A stretch of 64,000 bases of DNA, from the NCBI RefSeq assembly GCF_003666245.1, contig NZ_MJLZ01000014.1:1-64000 (forward strand), read 5' to 3'. Positions 39,868 to 48,835 of the stretch are shown here, piece by piece (the first letter of the stretch is position 1; each line of letters begins with the position of its first letter). The translations under genes and the position numbers were made by a program. This DNA comes from Brenneria alni. GTDB taxonomy: Bacteria > Pseudomonadota > Gammaproteobacteria > Enterobacterales > Enterobacteriaceae. A model generated the notes under the pieces. That model did not search any database and was not told the origin of the DNA. It saw nothing but the letters and a program-made list of their open reading frames with translations.

Positions 39868-41255
39868 GCGCTCGTCTCCAGATAGGGTTGATGTTGTAAT
39901 AACGGGTGCTGGCTGTCGGTATCACACAGCCGGTCTTGTGTATCGATGATCCTCATCTGTTCCAGCCATGCGCCAAATTCCGGCGCATGTTTCAGCCCCA
40001 GCAGTTCGCGGATGTAAAGCGCATCATGGAAAGAGGTGCTCTGATAGTTGAGCATAATATCGTCAGCCCCCGGAACCCCCATCAGGAAGGTCAGCCCGGC
40101 GTTGGCAAGCAAGGTCAGTAGCGTGTCCATGTCATCCTGATCGGCCTCGGCATGGTTGGTGTAACACACATCACATCCCAGAGGGACGCCCAACAGCTTG
40201 CCGCAGAAGTGATCTTCCAGACCGGCACGGATAATCTGTTTGCCGTCATACAAATATTCAGGGCCGATAAAACCCACCACCGTGTTCACCAGCAAAGGAG
40301 AGAAGCGCCGGGCAACCGCATAGGCGCGGGCTTCACAGGTTTGCTGATCGACCCCATGATTGGCGTTGGCAGACAGGCAGCTTCCCTGCCCGGTTTCAAA
40401 ATACATGACATTGTTCCCCACCGTGCCACGCTTCAGGCTTAACGCCGCCTGATGCGCTTCTTCCAGCGTGGCAAGATTAAAACCAAAGCTGGTATTGGTG
40501 GCTTGCGTACCGGCGATCGACTGGAACACCAGATCGACAGGCGCTCCCCGCTCCATCAGTTGCAGAGTATTGGTAACATGCGTCAGCACGCAGGATTGCG
40601 TAGGGATCTCAAAACGGCCAATCACATCGTCCAGCATATAATTCAACTTTTCCAGCAGCGGCAAGCTGTCGCTGGCAGGGTTAATACCGATTACCGCGTC
40701 ACCACTGCCATACAACAATCCATCCAACATACTGGCGGCAATACCTTTCAGATCGTCGGTCGGATGATTAGGCTGTAGTCGCACGCTGATATGGCCGGGC
40801 AAACCAATGGTGTTACGAAATTTCGTCGTTATCCGGCATTTTTTTGCCGCCAGAACCAGATCCTGATTACGCATAATTTTACTGACAGCCGCCGCCATTT
40901 CCGGCGTGATTCCTGGTGCAACCTGAGACAGCAGTGCACTATCGGTGCGTTCATTTAGCAACCAGTTGCGAAAATCACCCACCGTCAAATGAGAAATTGG
41001 AGCAAAGGCCGTCCGGTCATGACTATCGATAATAAGCCGCGTGACCTCATCATGCTCGTAAGGAATCAATGCCTGCTGCAAAAAGGTATCCAGCGGTAAG
41101 TCGGCCAGCGCCATACGGGCGGCCATACGCTCTTCCGCGCTTTCTGCCGCCACGCCAGCCAAAATATCACCAGAACGTGCCGGTGATGCCTTTGCCATCA
41201 GCTCACGCAAATCATTAAAACGATAACTGCGGTGACTCAGCGTAGTCTGATACAT
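39864..41255 (-). CDS. eutB: Ethanolamine ammonia-lyase large subunit
   Basis: Catalytic TIM-barrel subunit of ethanolamine ammonia-lyase, 463 aa (E. coli 453), which with EutC and B12 converts ethanolamine to acetaldehyde and ammonia. Conserved blocks: IGLPGHISVRLQPNHPTDD, GDAVIGINPASDS, FQSIAGTQATNTSFGFNL, YFETGQGSCLSANANHG and FLMGVPGADDIMLNYQSTSF. GAGGCG precedes the ATG at 41255. The acetaldehyde it makes would need an aldehyde dehydrogenase encoded elsewhere; ackA-pta lies about 5-10 kb away but is not linked in an operon. Confidence 0.96.
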   Translation of the reverse strand: MYQTTLSHRSYRFNDLRELMAKASPARSGDILAGVAAESAEERMAARMALADLPLDTFLQQALIPYEHDEVTRLIIDSHDRTAFAPISHLTVGDFRNWLLNERTDSALLSQVAPGITPEMAAAVSKIMRNQDLVLAAKKCRITTKFRNTIGLPGHISVRLQPNHPTDDLKGIAASMLDGLLYGSGDAVIGINPASDSLPLLEKLNYMLDDVIGRFEIPTQSCVLTHVTNTLQLMERGAPVDLVFQSIAGTQATNTSFGFNLATLEEAHQAALSLKRGTVGNNVMYFETGQGSCLSANANHGVDQQTCEARAYAVARRFSPLLVNTVVGFIGPEYLYDGKQIIRAGLEDHFCGKLLGVPLGCDVCYTNHAEADQDDMDTLLTLLANAGLTFLMGVPGADDIMLNYQSTSFHDALYIRELLGLKHAPEFGAWLEQMRIIDTQDRLCDTDSQHPLLQHQPYLETSA

Positions 41256-41279
41256 ACTTTCGCCTCAATGGTGTTGGCA

Positions 41280-41314
41280 ACAGCCCGCTATTTGGATAAC
41301 GGGCTGTTTTTTTT
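41280..41314. other. Hairpin in the eat-eutB spacer with T-run on the opposite strand
   Basis: ACAGCCCGCTAT (41280-41291) and ATAACGGGCTGT (41296-41307) form a 12-bp stem with loop TTGG. The eight T that would make it a terminator lie on the plus strand (41307-41314), antisense to eat and eutB. On the minus strand the stem pairs fully, with one T-G pair, but has no T-tract. Confidence 0.7.
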
Positions 41315-41333
41315 ATGTATTTAAGCCGGTTCG

Positions 41334-42719
41334 TTACTTGGAAACGGTCAATTGTGGATCAAACGCGGCGGTATCACGCGCTCCACGCGTCAGGCGGAAC
41401 CAGCCGTAACCCAGCAGCATCATGGCGGCAAAAATGGTTGCCAATAACGTATTGTAATAAACCATAGCAGCCAGACAGATCACCGCCATCACCAGCGCAA
41501 ATGCCGGGGCAAACGGATACCAGGGCGCACGGAACGGACGGTTCAGCGCCGGTTCGCTACGGCGCAGTTTGAAGAGTGCGGCCATTGAAGTGATATACAT
41601 CACAATAGCACCGAATACCGACATGGTGACGATATTAGCGGTCAATGGCTGTCCGCCGATGGTTACCAGCGAATCAGAGAAAATGGCGGCGATACCGACA
41701 ATGCCGCCTGCCAGAATCGCCCGGTGTGGTGTACGGAAACGCGTGTGAATACGCGCCAGAGGCTTAGGCAAATATCCGGCGCGCGCCAGGGCAAATATCT
41801 GACGGGAATACCCCATGATAATACCGTGGAACGACGCAATCAGACCAAATAACCCCAGCCATACCAGCATATGCAGCCAACCGCTGTTGCTGCCGACAAT
41901 CAGCTTCATTGCCTGAGGCAGCGGATCGTTGATATTCGATAGTTGACGCCAGTCTCCCACGCCGCCAGCAAACAGCATGACGCCAAGCGCCAGCAGGGTT
42001 AGCGTCAGAATACCGCAGATAAACGCACGTGGAATGGTCCGGCGAGGATCTTTAGCCTCTTCGGCGGCCATTGCCGCACCCTCAATCGCCAGAAAAAACC
42101 AGATAGCAAATGGGATGGCGGCAAAAATACCGGAGAGCGCCACCGGGCTGAATTCATCAGCGCCAGCCCAGCCCAGATTGGTGAAATTGCTCCATTCAAA
42201 ACCCGGTGCCACCACGCCCATAAACACTAACAATTCAAATATAGCCAGCAATGTAACCAGCAGTTCAAACGTGGCGGCGATGCCTACGCCAAGAATGTTG
42301 AGTCCCATAAAAATAAGATACGCGCTGACGGCGACCCATTTAGGATCCAACGACGGGAACTGCACATTCAGATAGGCGCCGATAGCCATCGAAATAGCTG
42401 GCGGGGCAAACACAAACTCAATCAGCGTAGCGAACCCGGCGATAAAACCACCGGTTGGACCAAAAGCACGGTAAGCATAGGCAAATGGCCCGCCAGCATG
42501 AGGTATTGATGTTGTCAGTTCGGTGAAGCTGAAGATGAAAGCACAATACATAGCGGCGATCGCCAACGCGGTGATTAAAAAACCCAGCGTACCAGCCTGT
42601 GCCCAGCCATAGCTCCAGCCAAAATATTCACCTGAAATAACCAACCCGACCGCTATTCCCCATAAATGGAAACTGCCCAACGTACGTTTTAACCCTGGTT
42701 CTGCCTTGTTATTTTTCAT
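41334..42719 (-). CDS. eat: Ethanolamine permease
   Basis: Amino acid-polyamine-organocation (APC) superfamily permease of 461 aa with about 12 membrane helices, of the ethanolamine permease type. The N-terminus LKRTLGSFHLWGIAVGLVISGEYFGWSYGW is the family hallmark, and FFLAIEGAAMAAEEAKDPRR follows in the middle. The function is inferred from family plus the adjacent eutB-eutC. It is the first gene of the cluster, 78 bases upstream of eutB. GGGG lies 8 bases before the ATG and can be hidden in a hairpin (42728-42753), which may limit translation. Confidence 0.92.
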   Translation of the reverse strand: MKNNKAEPGLKRTLGSFHLWGIAVGLVISGEYFGWSYGWAQAGTLGFLITALAIAAMYCAFIFSFTELTTSIPHAGGPFAYAYRAFGPTGGFIAGFATLIEFVFAPPAISMAIGAYLNVQFPSLDPKWVAVSAYLIFMGLNILGVGIAATFELLVTLLAIFELLVFMGVVAPGFEWSNFTNLGWAGADEFSPVALSGIFAAIPFAIWFFLAIEGAAMAAEEAKDPRRTIPRAFICGILTLTLLALGVMLFAGGVGDWRQLSNINDPLPQAMKLIVGSNSGWLHMLVWLGLFGLIASFHGIIMGYSRQIFALARAGYLPKPLARIHTRFRTPHRAILAGGIVGIAAIFSDSLVTIGGQPLTANIVTMSVFGAIVMYITSMAALFKLRRSEPALNRPFRAPWYPFAPAFALVMAVICLAAMVYYNTLLATIFAAMMLLGYGWFRLTRGARDTAAFDPQLTVSK

Positions 42720-43176
42720 ACTGTCATCCCCGATATCAATACAATATCAGGGGGAATTGCAAAGACTGTACCATATAGCAAGATGCAGGACAGGCCAGCA
42801 AGAGACTCGCTCTGTAAACCGCTTATCACGCGCCCCTGCACTATACTGAAACATCCTGACCCACAATGCGGCATTCAATGCGTAATAGGAGGGCACCTAT
42901 ATTTCATTACCCTGATATAGCCTCATGCGGAGAAATCGCCACGGTCTTAATGACGGTGCGTCTCTGCGTCATCGCCACGTCTGCATCAGTTGATCCACGC
43001 CGCAAGATTACATCGCAACAGCTTATTTTCCCGCCGGAGAAGTGGTAGGGTAATCTCCCGGCTTTTCAGAAATACCATTTTGACCTAGCATTTAATCCTG
43101 ACCGAACAGCAACGTGATCGCAAAGTCACGCAGTTCAATTATGTTTTTCTGAAGTGAAACGGAGGCACTATTCATC
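42720..43176. promoter_or_regulatory. eat-yfcG divergent intergenic region
   Basis: A 457-base gap with no supported gene; E. coli has yfcF near this position, but no remnant was recognised. It holds a hairpin next to the eat start (CCCCGATAT 42728-42736, ATATCAGGGG 42744-42753, one bulged base) and a terminator-like structure on the plus strand (GCCGGAGA 43033-43040, TCTCCCGGC 43054-43062, then TTTT). The latter has no upstream gene on that strand, which leaves open a small transcript from this gap. Confidence 0.4.
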
Positions 43177-43803
43177 ATGATTGATCTCTATTACGCCCCT
43201 ACCCCCAACGGGCATAAAATTACGCTTTTTCTTGAAGAGACAAACCTTCCCTACCAGCTTCACCACGTTAATATCGGCACCGGTGAGCAGTTTAAGCCTG
43301 CATTTCTGGCCATCTCTCCTAACAACAAAATCCCGGCGATTGTCGATCAACGGCCTGCCGATGGCGGTAGCGCTATCAGCCTGTTTGAGTCAGGCGCGAT
43401 CCTGCTGTATCTGGCTGAAAAAAGCGGGGCATTGTTGAGTCAGGATCTGCGCGAACGCACGGCTACCCTGCAATGGCTATTCTGGCAGGTCGCTGGCTTC
43501 GGCCCCATGCTGGGACAAAACCACCATTTTAACCACTACGCCCCCCAGCCTGTTCCCTACGCCATTGAACGTTATCAGCAGGAAACTCAGCGTTTATACC
43601 GCGTGTTAAATAAACAACTACAAAAGAGTCCCTGGCTGGCGGGTGAAAATTATAGTATTGCCGATATTGCAACCTATCCGTGGGTTGTCTCTTATGCTCG
43701 TCAACGTATTGATCTTGGTGACTATCCGGCGGTGAAAAGCTGGTATGAACGGATTAGCGCTCGTCCGGCAACGGATCGCGCCTACAAATTAGCAGAACAG
43801 TAA
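43177..43803 (+). CDS. yfcG: Glutathione S-transferase family disulfide reductase YfcG
   Basis: GST-fold protein of 208 aa (E. coli YfcG 215), a Nu-class enzyme with glutathione-dependent disulfide reductase activity. The thioredoxin-like N-terminal domain contains YYAPTPNGHKITLFLEE with Thr9 and Asn11, the residues that replace the usual catalytic Cys/Ser, and the SPNNKIPAIVD and FESGAILLYLAEK glutathione-site blocks. The C-terminal helical domain includes QWLFWQVAGFGPMLGQNHHF. It ends 7 residues earlier than E. coli. GGAGGC lies 9 bases before the ATG. folX follows by 74 bases. Confidence 0.94.
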   Translation: MIDLYYAPTPNGHKITLFLEETNLPYQLHHVNIGTGEQFKPAFLAISPNNKIPAIVDQRPADGGSAISLFESGAILLYLAEKSGALLSQDLRERTATLQWLFWQVAGFGPMLGQNHHFNHYAPQPVPYAIERYQQETQRLYRVLNKQLQKSPWLAGENYSIADIATYPWVVSYARQRIDLGDYPAVKSWYERISARPATDRAYKLAEQ

Positions 43804-43877
43804 TCATTCATCCCATTCGGCCTTCGGTTATCTTCTGATATGGTTATAGCAACATAAACATTACTGAGGGCTGATGA

Positions 43878-44249
43878 ATGTCACAAAGCAATACTGATGC
43901 CATTATTCGTATAAAAAACTTACGGTTACGCACGTTTATCGGGATTAAAGAAGAAGAGATCAATAACAGACAGGACATTGTCATCAACGTTGTGATCCAC
44001 TATCCGGCAGAGCACGCACGCAATAGCGAGAATATCAATGATGCATTGAACTACCGCACCGTCACCAAGAATATTATTCGTCACGTTGAGGAGAACCGTT
44101 TTGCTCTGCTGGAAAAATTAACGCAGGATGTGCTTGATATCGCCAGCAATCATGACTGGATCACCTATGCTGAAGTTGAAGTGGATAAACTGTTTGCCCT
44201 GCGGTATGCCGACGCTGTCTCCATGACAATGTGCTATCACAAGGCGTAG
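43878..44249 (+). CDS. folX: Dihydroneopterin triphosphate 2'-epimerase
   Basis: Protein of 123 aa (E. coli FolX 120), of the FolB/FolX tunnelling fold, that epimerises dihydroneopterin triphosphate to the dihydromonapterin form. The [19 protein letters not shown] start and [32 protein letters not shown] blocks match FolX rather than FolB. It lies between yfcG and yfcH, the E. coli order. GAGGGC lies 6 to 8 bases before the ATG. Confidence 0.94.
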   Translation: MSQSNTDAIIRIKNLRLRTFIGIKEEEINNRQDIVINVVIHYPAEHARNSENINDALNYRTVTKNIIRHVEENRFALLEKLTQDVLDIASNHDWITYAEVEVDKLFALRYADAVSMTMCYHKA

Positions 44250-44305
44250 ACCTGTCAGGGGCCAAAGAGCAATGAATCCTCCCTGATTGGAATAGGTTCC
44301 ATACC

Positions 44306-44340
44306 CATAGATTTCAAGATACTACAGGGCATCTTGAAAG
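44306..44340. repeat. Degenerate short element with terminal inverted repeats, copy 2
   Basis: TTTCAAGAT (44312-44320) and ATCTTGAAA (44331-44339) form a 9-bp perfect stem with a 10-base loop. The left end ATAGATTTCAAGAT (44307-44320) matches copy 1 near 38335 at 13 of 14 bases, so the two look like remnants of one element family. Confidence 0.55.
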
Positions 44341-44365
44341 GTGAAAGGGATAAGCGAGGCCAGAC

Positions 44366-45271
44366 ATGCAATTATTAATTACCGGTGGAACCGGACTTAT
44401 CGGACGCCATCTGATTCAACGATTACAACTGCTTTCTCACCATATTACCGTATTAACCCGCGATCCGCAGCGCGCCCGCAAGCTGTTAGGTAATCAGGTA
44501 GAGTACTGGTCAACACTCAATAATCAAACCTCTCTGAACAATTTCGATGGCGTGATTAATCTGGCAGGTGAGCCGATCGCAGATAAACGCTGGACCCCGC
44601 AACAGAAACAACGCCTGAGCCAGAGCCGCTGGAACATTACCGAACAACTCGCCAAACTGATTAACGCCAGTAGCGAGCCGCCTTGCGTTTTTATCTCCGG
44701 ATCCGCCGTGGGGTATTATGGCGATCAGGGGGCGGCGCTGGTGACGGAAGATGAAACGCCCGCCAACGAATTCACCCATCATTTGTGCGCTCGCTGGGAG
44801 GCACTGGCGCAGTCTGCCGAGAGCGACAAAACCCGCGTCTGTCTGTTACGTACCGGTATCGTGCTCTCCGACCAGGGCGGCGCACTGGCAAAAATGTTAC
44901 CGCTGTTTCGTTTAGGCCTCGGTGGCCCGATGGGCTCCGGCAAACAGTACATGCCGTGGATTCATCTCGACGATATGGTGAACGGAATTATTTATCTGTT
45001 GGATAACACGGTACTCAGCGGGCCGTTTAACATGGTTTCGCCTTACCCTGTGCGTAATGAACAGTTTTCCGCCATGCTGGCGCACGTACTGGATCGGCCA
45101 GGCTTTGTTCGCGTACCGGGTTTCGCGCTAAAGTTGCTGATGGGCGAAGCCTCAACACTGGTGCTAGGCGGACAGCGTGCGATTCCACAGCGGCTGGAAG
45201 CGGCGGGTTTCGGCTTTCGTTTCTTTGAACTGGAAGAAGCGCTGCAAGATGTGACGAAAAAATCTGGCTGA
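44366..45271 (+). CDS. yfcH: Epimerase family protein YfcH
   Basis: Short-chain dehydrogenase-like protein of 301 aa (E. coli YfcH 297), of the SDR39U1 group. The N-terminal NADP-binding motif [12 protein letters not shown] is at residues 4-15, [11 protein letters not shown] is the active-site strand with Tyr, and [17 protein letters not shown] follows. The C-terminal DUF1731 domain has the conserved [20 protein letters not shown] block. The substrate is unknown. It converges on hisJ. Confidence 0.94.
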   Translation: MQLLITGGTGLIGRHLIQRLQLLSHHITVLTRDPQRARKLLGNQVEYWSTLNNQTSLNNFDGVINLAGEPIADKRWTPQQKQRLSQSRWNITEQLAKLINASSEPPCVFISGSAVGYYGDQGAALVTEDETPANEFTHHLCARWEALAQSAESDKTRVCLLRTGIVLSDQGGALAKMLPLFRLGLGGPMGSGKQYMPWIHLDDMVNGIIYLLDNTVLSGPFNMVSPYPVRNEQFSAMLAHVLDRPGFVRVPGFALKLLMGEASTLVLGGQRAIPQRLEAAGFGFRFFELEEALQDVTKKSG

Positions 45272-45316
45272 CATCATTTTGGCCAGAGATGAATTCCCTT
45301 CAGCGTTCCCGCTTCG

Positions 45317-45340
45317 TTCTGCCTGCACAAGCAGGCAGAA
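45317..45340. terminator. Hairpin between convergent yfcH and hisJ
   Basis: TTCTGCCTGC (45317-45326) and GCAGGCAGAA (45331-45340) form a perfect 10-bp stem with loop ACAA in an 86-base convergent gap. Neither strand has a clear T-tract. Confidence 0.5.
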
Positions 45341-45357
45341 ACCAATAACAGAGGTGT

Positions 45358-46137
45358 TTAGCCGCCGTAGACATCAAAATCGAAGTATTTTTTCGCAAAA
45401 GCGTCATAGGTGCCGTCTTTGCGCATTTCATCAAAAGCCTTATCCAGCGCTGCTTTCAGCTCCGTATCCGTTTTGCGCAGTCCCATGCCGGTCCCTACGC
45501 CAAAATATTTGTCATCTTTTACGGCAGGACCAGCAAATTCGTAGTCTTTACCAACAGCCTGTTTCAAAAAGCCTTCGCTGGCCGCAACTTCATCCTGAAA
45601 CGCCGCATCAATGCGGCCTGATATTAAATCGGCATAAATAAGTTCCTGATTCTGATAAGCGATAATATCAATCCCTTTGGGTTGCCAATACGCATTGGCG
45701 TAACTTTCCTGTGTGGATGCCTGCAATACGCCGATTCGTTTCCCCTTTAATGACTCTGGCGTTGGTTTGATATCCGTACCTTTCTTGGCAATCAGCCGGG
45801 CATTCGCCGCATAAAGTTTTTCAGTAAAGGAGATTTCCTGCTGGCGTTTCTCAGTGATGGAGAGCGAGGAGATAATGGCATCAATTTTCTTGGCTTTCAG
45901 AGACGGGATTAATGCATCAAAATCACTTTCGACAAATGTACAATTAGCGGCGATACGCTTACACAACTCTTTTGCCAGATCGATATCAAACCCAACCAAT
46001 TCACCGCTGGCACTCTTTGATTCAAAAGGCGCATAGCTGGGGTCAGTGCCGAGTCTAAGATTCTTAGGGATATCAGCCACGGCATTTCCTGCTGCCAGAA
46101 CGAAAGCCAACGGTAAAATTTTTATCAATTTTTTCAT
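45358..46137 (-). CDS. hisJ: Histidine/lysine-arginine-ornithine binding protein, HisJ/ArgT type
   Basis: Periplasmic solute-binding protein of 259 aa with a signal peptide ([21 protein letters not shown], cleavage near residue 21). The mature part contains [46 protein letters not shown] and ends FDFDVYGG, closest by eye to HisJ with some ArgT-like positions. The ATG at 46137 has AGGGG 8 bases upstream; an open frame extends 42 codons upstream but does not encode a signal peptide at its start. The membrane and ATPase genes hisQMP, which follow hisJ in E. coli, are absent: downstream is the convergent yfcH. Its transporter must be encoded elsewhere. Confidence 0.9.
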   Translation of the reverse strand: MKKLIKILPLAFVLAAGNAVADIPKNLRLGTDPSYAPFESKSASGELVGFDIDLAKELCKRIAANCTFVESDFDALIPSLKAKKIDAIISSLSITEKRQQEISFTEKLYAANARLIAKKGTDIKPTPESLKGKRIGVLQASTQESYANAYWQPKGIDIIAYQNQELIYADLISGRIDAAFQDEVAASEGFLKQAVGKDYEFAGPAVKDDKYFGVGTGMGLRKTDTELKAALDKAFDEMRKDGTYDAFAKKYFDFDVYGG

Positions 46138-46520
46138 ATTATTACCCCTACCATGAGTGATTGAAGATCCAAAATTAGTAATCGACGTCAGAACGAGCGA
46201 CGAGGTTAAAACAAAGCATGTGATCACGGTACATTGTCCACTACGGAATGTTGCAGTTTTCATGCCACAATGAAAAAACTGAATCGATAAGCTTATATGA
46301 CGCGAACAGTGTGAAGTAACCCGTCGCTTTTGTGATTTTATCTGTGAACCTGCAAGGCTGGAGCAGGCCGCAGTGTCATCACTGCGTCAAATTTGGGCGC
46401 CATTAAAGTGCAATGGGGATTAAAAAGCAATATAACGCCGGGAAAAGCCCCAAAATAGGGCAAGGCGGTTATATGACCAGAATCAATGATATTTAGGCCG
46501 CGCATAGAAACACGCCGTAA
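46138..46520 (-). promoter_or_regulatory. Region between ubiX and hisJ
   Basis: A 383-base gap on the minus strand without a supported gene, carrying the end of the cvpA-purF-ubiX transcript and the promoter of hisJ. The probable ubiX terminator is at 46430-46474. The open frame that reads 42 codons upstream of hisJ has no ribosome-binding site. No promoter hexamers are convincing. Confidence 0.4.
46430..46474 (-). terminator. Probable terminator of cvpA-purF-ubiX
   Basis: Outer arms ATATAACGCC (46430-46439) and GGCGGTTATAT (46464-46474), with one bulged base, enclose GCCC (46447-46450) and GGGC (46458-46461). On the minus strand the structure is followed by TGCTTTTTAAT. It lies about 46 bases past the ubiX stop. 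Confidence 0.5.
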
Positions 46521-47090
46521 TCACGCTCCCTGCCAGCGCGTAAAGAGATCTTCCGGCAGCGTAATGTCGAACTGATCGAGGACACGGTTCACCGTCTGAT
46601 CAATGATATCCTGCACACTTTGTGGGCGATGATAAAAAGCAGGCACCGGCGGCATGATGATCGCCCCTAACTCTACTGCTTCAGTCATCATTCGCAAATG
46701 TCCCAAATGCAGCGGTGTTTCACGCACGCAAAGCACCAAAGGACGGCGCTCTTTCAGCACGACATCAGCAGCACGCGTCAGCAAATTATCGCTATAGCTA
46801 TGAACAATGCCTGACAGGGTTTTTATCGAACAAGGCAAAATCACCATCCCGGCGGTTTTAAATGAACCGGAGGAGATGCTGGCTGCGATGTCACGCGTAT
46901 CATGCACTACATCCGCCAGCGACTGAACGTCGCGCAGGCTGAAATCAGACTCCAGAGACAGCGTTTGCCGGGCTGCCTGACTCACAATCAGGTGAGTTTC
47001 TATGCCTTCTATCGCCTGTAAAACCTGCAACAGACGAACGCCATAAATCACACCGCTGGCACCGGAAATACCAATAATAAGTCGTTTCAT
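46521..47090 (-). CDS. ubiX: Flavin prenyltransferase UbiX
   Basis: Flavin prenyltransferase of 189 aa, as in E. coli. It attaches a dimethylallyl group to FMN to make the cofactor of the decarboxylase UbiD in ubiquinone synthesis. The N-terminal FMN motif is LIIGISGASGVIYGVRLL, and LPCSIKTLSGIVHSYSDNLL and the C-terminal PAFYHRPQSVQDIIDQTVNRVLD region follow. The ATG at 47090 gives the known length; an upstream frame of 34 codons is not conserved. It follows purF by 196 bases in the E. coli order. Confidence 0.95.
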   Translation of the reverse strand: MKRLIIGISGASGVIYGVRLLQVLQAIEGIETHLIVSQAARQTLSLESDFSLRDVQSLADVVHDTRDIAASISSGSFKTAGMVILPCSIKTLSGIVHSYSDNLLTRAADVVLKERRPLVLCVRETPLHLGHLRMMTEAVELGAIIMPPVPAFYHRPQSVQDIIDQTVNRVLDQFDITLPEDLFTRWQGA

Positions 47091-47199
47091 TAATCCTGCC
47101 TCTGACCGTTCGCGCCAGATGGTTAACGCGGGTTTGTAGTTAGCACAGCGAGTGCCTGCGCTGACTTTGCCGTATTGATTGCCGAGAAGCAAGAATAAG

Positions 47200-47231
47200 G
47201 AAAGGGAAGACGCATAAACGCCCTCCCTTTC
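47200..47231 (-). promoter_or_regulatory. Stem-loop between purF and ubiX
   Basis: GAAAGGGA (47200-47207) and TCCCTTTC (47224-47231) form an 8-bp perfect stem 56 bases past the purF stop. On the minus strand it is followed by CTTATTCTTG, mildly T-rich, so it may terminate part of the purF transcript before ubiX. Confidence 0.45.
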
Positions 47232-47286
47232 AGTTTACTCATGTCTCAGCGCAGCCATACCAGTGCGGCGACTGAAAATTGAGTAC

Positions 47287-48804
47287 TCAGCCTTCGTTAT
47301 GTAACTCCAGATCTTCCACTTCGTTCTGGCTACGCAACGCTTTAGCATCGTCGTTACGCAGCACTTCCAGATAATCCAGATAGCTCTGATCGACATCTTT
47401 CGTCACATACACACCATTGAATACCGAGCATTCAAATTGGGTGATATCCGGGTTATCTTCACGGGCTGCGGCAATCAGATCGTCCAAATTCTGAAAAATC
47501 AACGCATCCGCGCCAATGAGCTGGCGGATTTCCTCCACTTCACGACCGTGGGCAATCAGTTCGTTCACGCTCGGCATATCGATGCCATAAACGTTAGGGA
47601 AACGGATTTCCGGCGCAGCCGATGCCAGATAGACACGCTTGGCGCCAGCTTCACGCGCCATCTCGACAATCTGCTCTGACGTAGTACCACGGACGATAGA
47701 GTCATCGACCAGCAGGACATTTTTATCACGGAACTCGGCACGGTTGGCGTTCAGCTTACGGCGTACTGATTTACGGCGCGCCTGCTGACCCGGCATGATA
47801 AAGGTACGCCCCACATAACGGTTTTTCACAAACCCCTGACGATATGGTTTGTTAATAATACGGGCGATTTCCAGTGCGATATCACAGGAGGTCTCAGGAA
47901 TGGGGATAACCACGTCGATATCGAGATCTTCCCACTGGCGTGCAATTTTCTCACCCAGTTTCTGGCCCATACGCACGCGTGCGCTGTACACAGAGATTTT
48001 ATCGATGAAAGAGTCAGGACGCGCAAAGTAAACATACTCGAACAGGCAAGGATTGCTTTTCGGGTTTTCGGCGCACTGACAAGTAAACAACTGCCCTTTC
48101 TCCGTGATGTAAATCGCCTCGCCCGGCGCGACATCACGCAAAAATTCAAAACCGAGCGTATCCAGCGCCACACTTTCCGACGCCACGATATATTCACTGC
48201 GGCCATCTTCCAGACTGCGTTTGCCGATAACCAGAGGACGAATGCCATTAGGATCGCGGAAAGCCACCATTCCGTGTCCGATAATCATGCTCACGCAGGC
48301 ATAGGCACCACGAATCTGCTGGTGCGTCGCAGCAACTGCCGCAAAAATATTATCAGCCTCCAGAGGATAGTGCTGAAAACGATCCAGCTCTCTGGCAAAA
48401 ATATTTAACAGAATTTCAGAATCGGACGTGGTGTTAACATGACGGCGCTCTTGCTCAAACAGCTTCTTGCGCAGTTCGTGAGCGTTGGTCAGGTTGCCGT
48501 TATGCGCCAGCGTGATGCCAAACGGTGAGTTAACGTAGAAAGGCTGTGCTTCCGAGGCGCTGGAGCTGCCTGCGGTAGGGTAACGTACATGACCAATGCC
48601 CATATTGCCTTGTAAACGTTGCATGTGCCGTGCTTCAAACACATCTTTCACCAGGCCGTTGGCCTTGCGCAGACGAAAACAGTTTAAGGCGTCAATGGTG
48701 ATGATGCCTGCGGCATCCTGCCCACGGTGTTGCAACACCGTTAACGCGTCATAAATCGACTGGTTGACCGGTGTAAAACCGGCGATACCGACAATACCGC
48801 ACAT
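47287..48804 (-). CDS. purF: Amidophosphoribosyltransferase
   Basis: First enzyme of purine synthesis, 505 aa (E. coli 505), making phosphoribosylamine from PRPP and glutamine. Cys2 of MCGIVGIAG is the glutaminase nucleophile once Met1 is removed; the N-terminal Ntn domain contains [20 protein letters not shown]. The C-terminal phosphoribosyltransferase domain has the PRPP loop [14 protein letters not shown]. It follows cvpA by 31 bases and is controlled with it through the PurR box at 49403-49418. Confidence 0.98.
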   Translation of the reverse strand: MCGIVGIAGFTPVNQSIYDALTVLQHRGQDAAGIITIDALNCFRLRKANGLVKDVFEARHMQRLQGNMGIGHVRYPTAGSSSASEAQPFYVNSPFGITLAHNGNLTNAHELRKKLFEQERRHVNTTSDSEILLNIFARELDRFQHYPLEADNIFAAVAATHQQIRGAYACVSMIIGHGMVAFRDPNGIRPLVIGKRSLEDGRSEYIVASESVALDTLGFEFLRDVAPGEAIYITEKGQLFTCQCAENPKSNPCLFEYVYFARPDSFIDKISVYSARVRMGQKLGEKIARQWEDLDIDVVIPIPETSCDIALEIARIINKPYRQGFVKNRYVGRTFIMPGQQARRKSVRRKLNANRAEFRDKNVLLVDDSIVRGTTSEQIVEMAREAGAKRVYLASAAPEIRFPNVYGIDMPSVNELIAHGREVEEIRQLIGADALIFQNLDDLIAAAREDNPDITQFECSVFNGVYVTKDVDQSYLDYLEVLRNDDAKALRSQNEVEDLELHNEG

Positions 48805-48835
48805 GGTGTCTTTTCCTCATCAGCGCTACCGCAGC

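Noticed and set aside
42866-43048. 60-codon open frame in the eat-yfcG gap, considered as a yfcF remnant or small protein
   Set aside because: No ribosome-binding site of the right spacing with conserved content, and no similarity to the GST fold of YfcF.
46219-46233. CRP-like half site TGTGATCACGGTACA upstream of hisJ
   Set aside because: Only one half matches the TGTGA-N6-TCACA consensus, so CRP binding is not supported.
46138-46263. In-frame 42-codon extension of hisJ
   Set aside because: The signal peptide begins at the ATG 46137 with a good AGGGG upstream; the extension is not part of the family.
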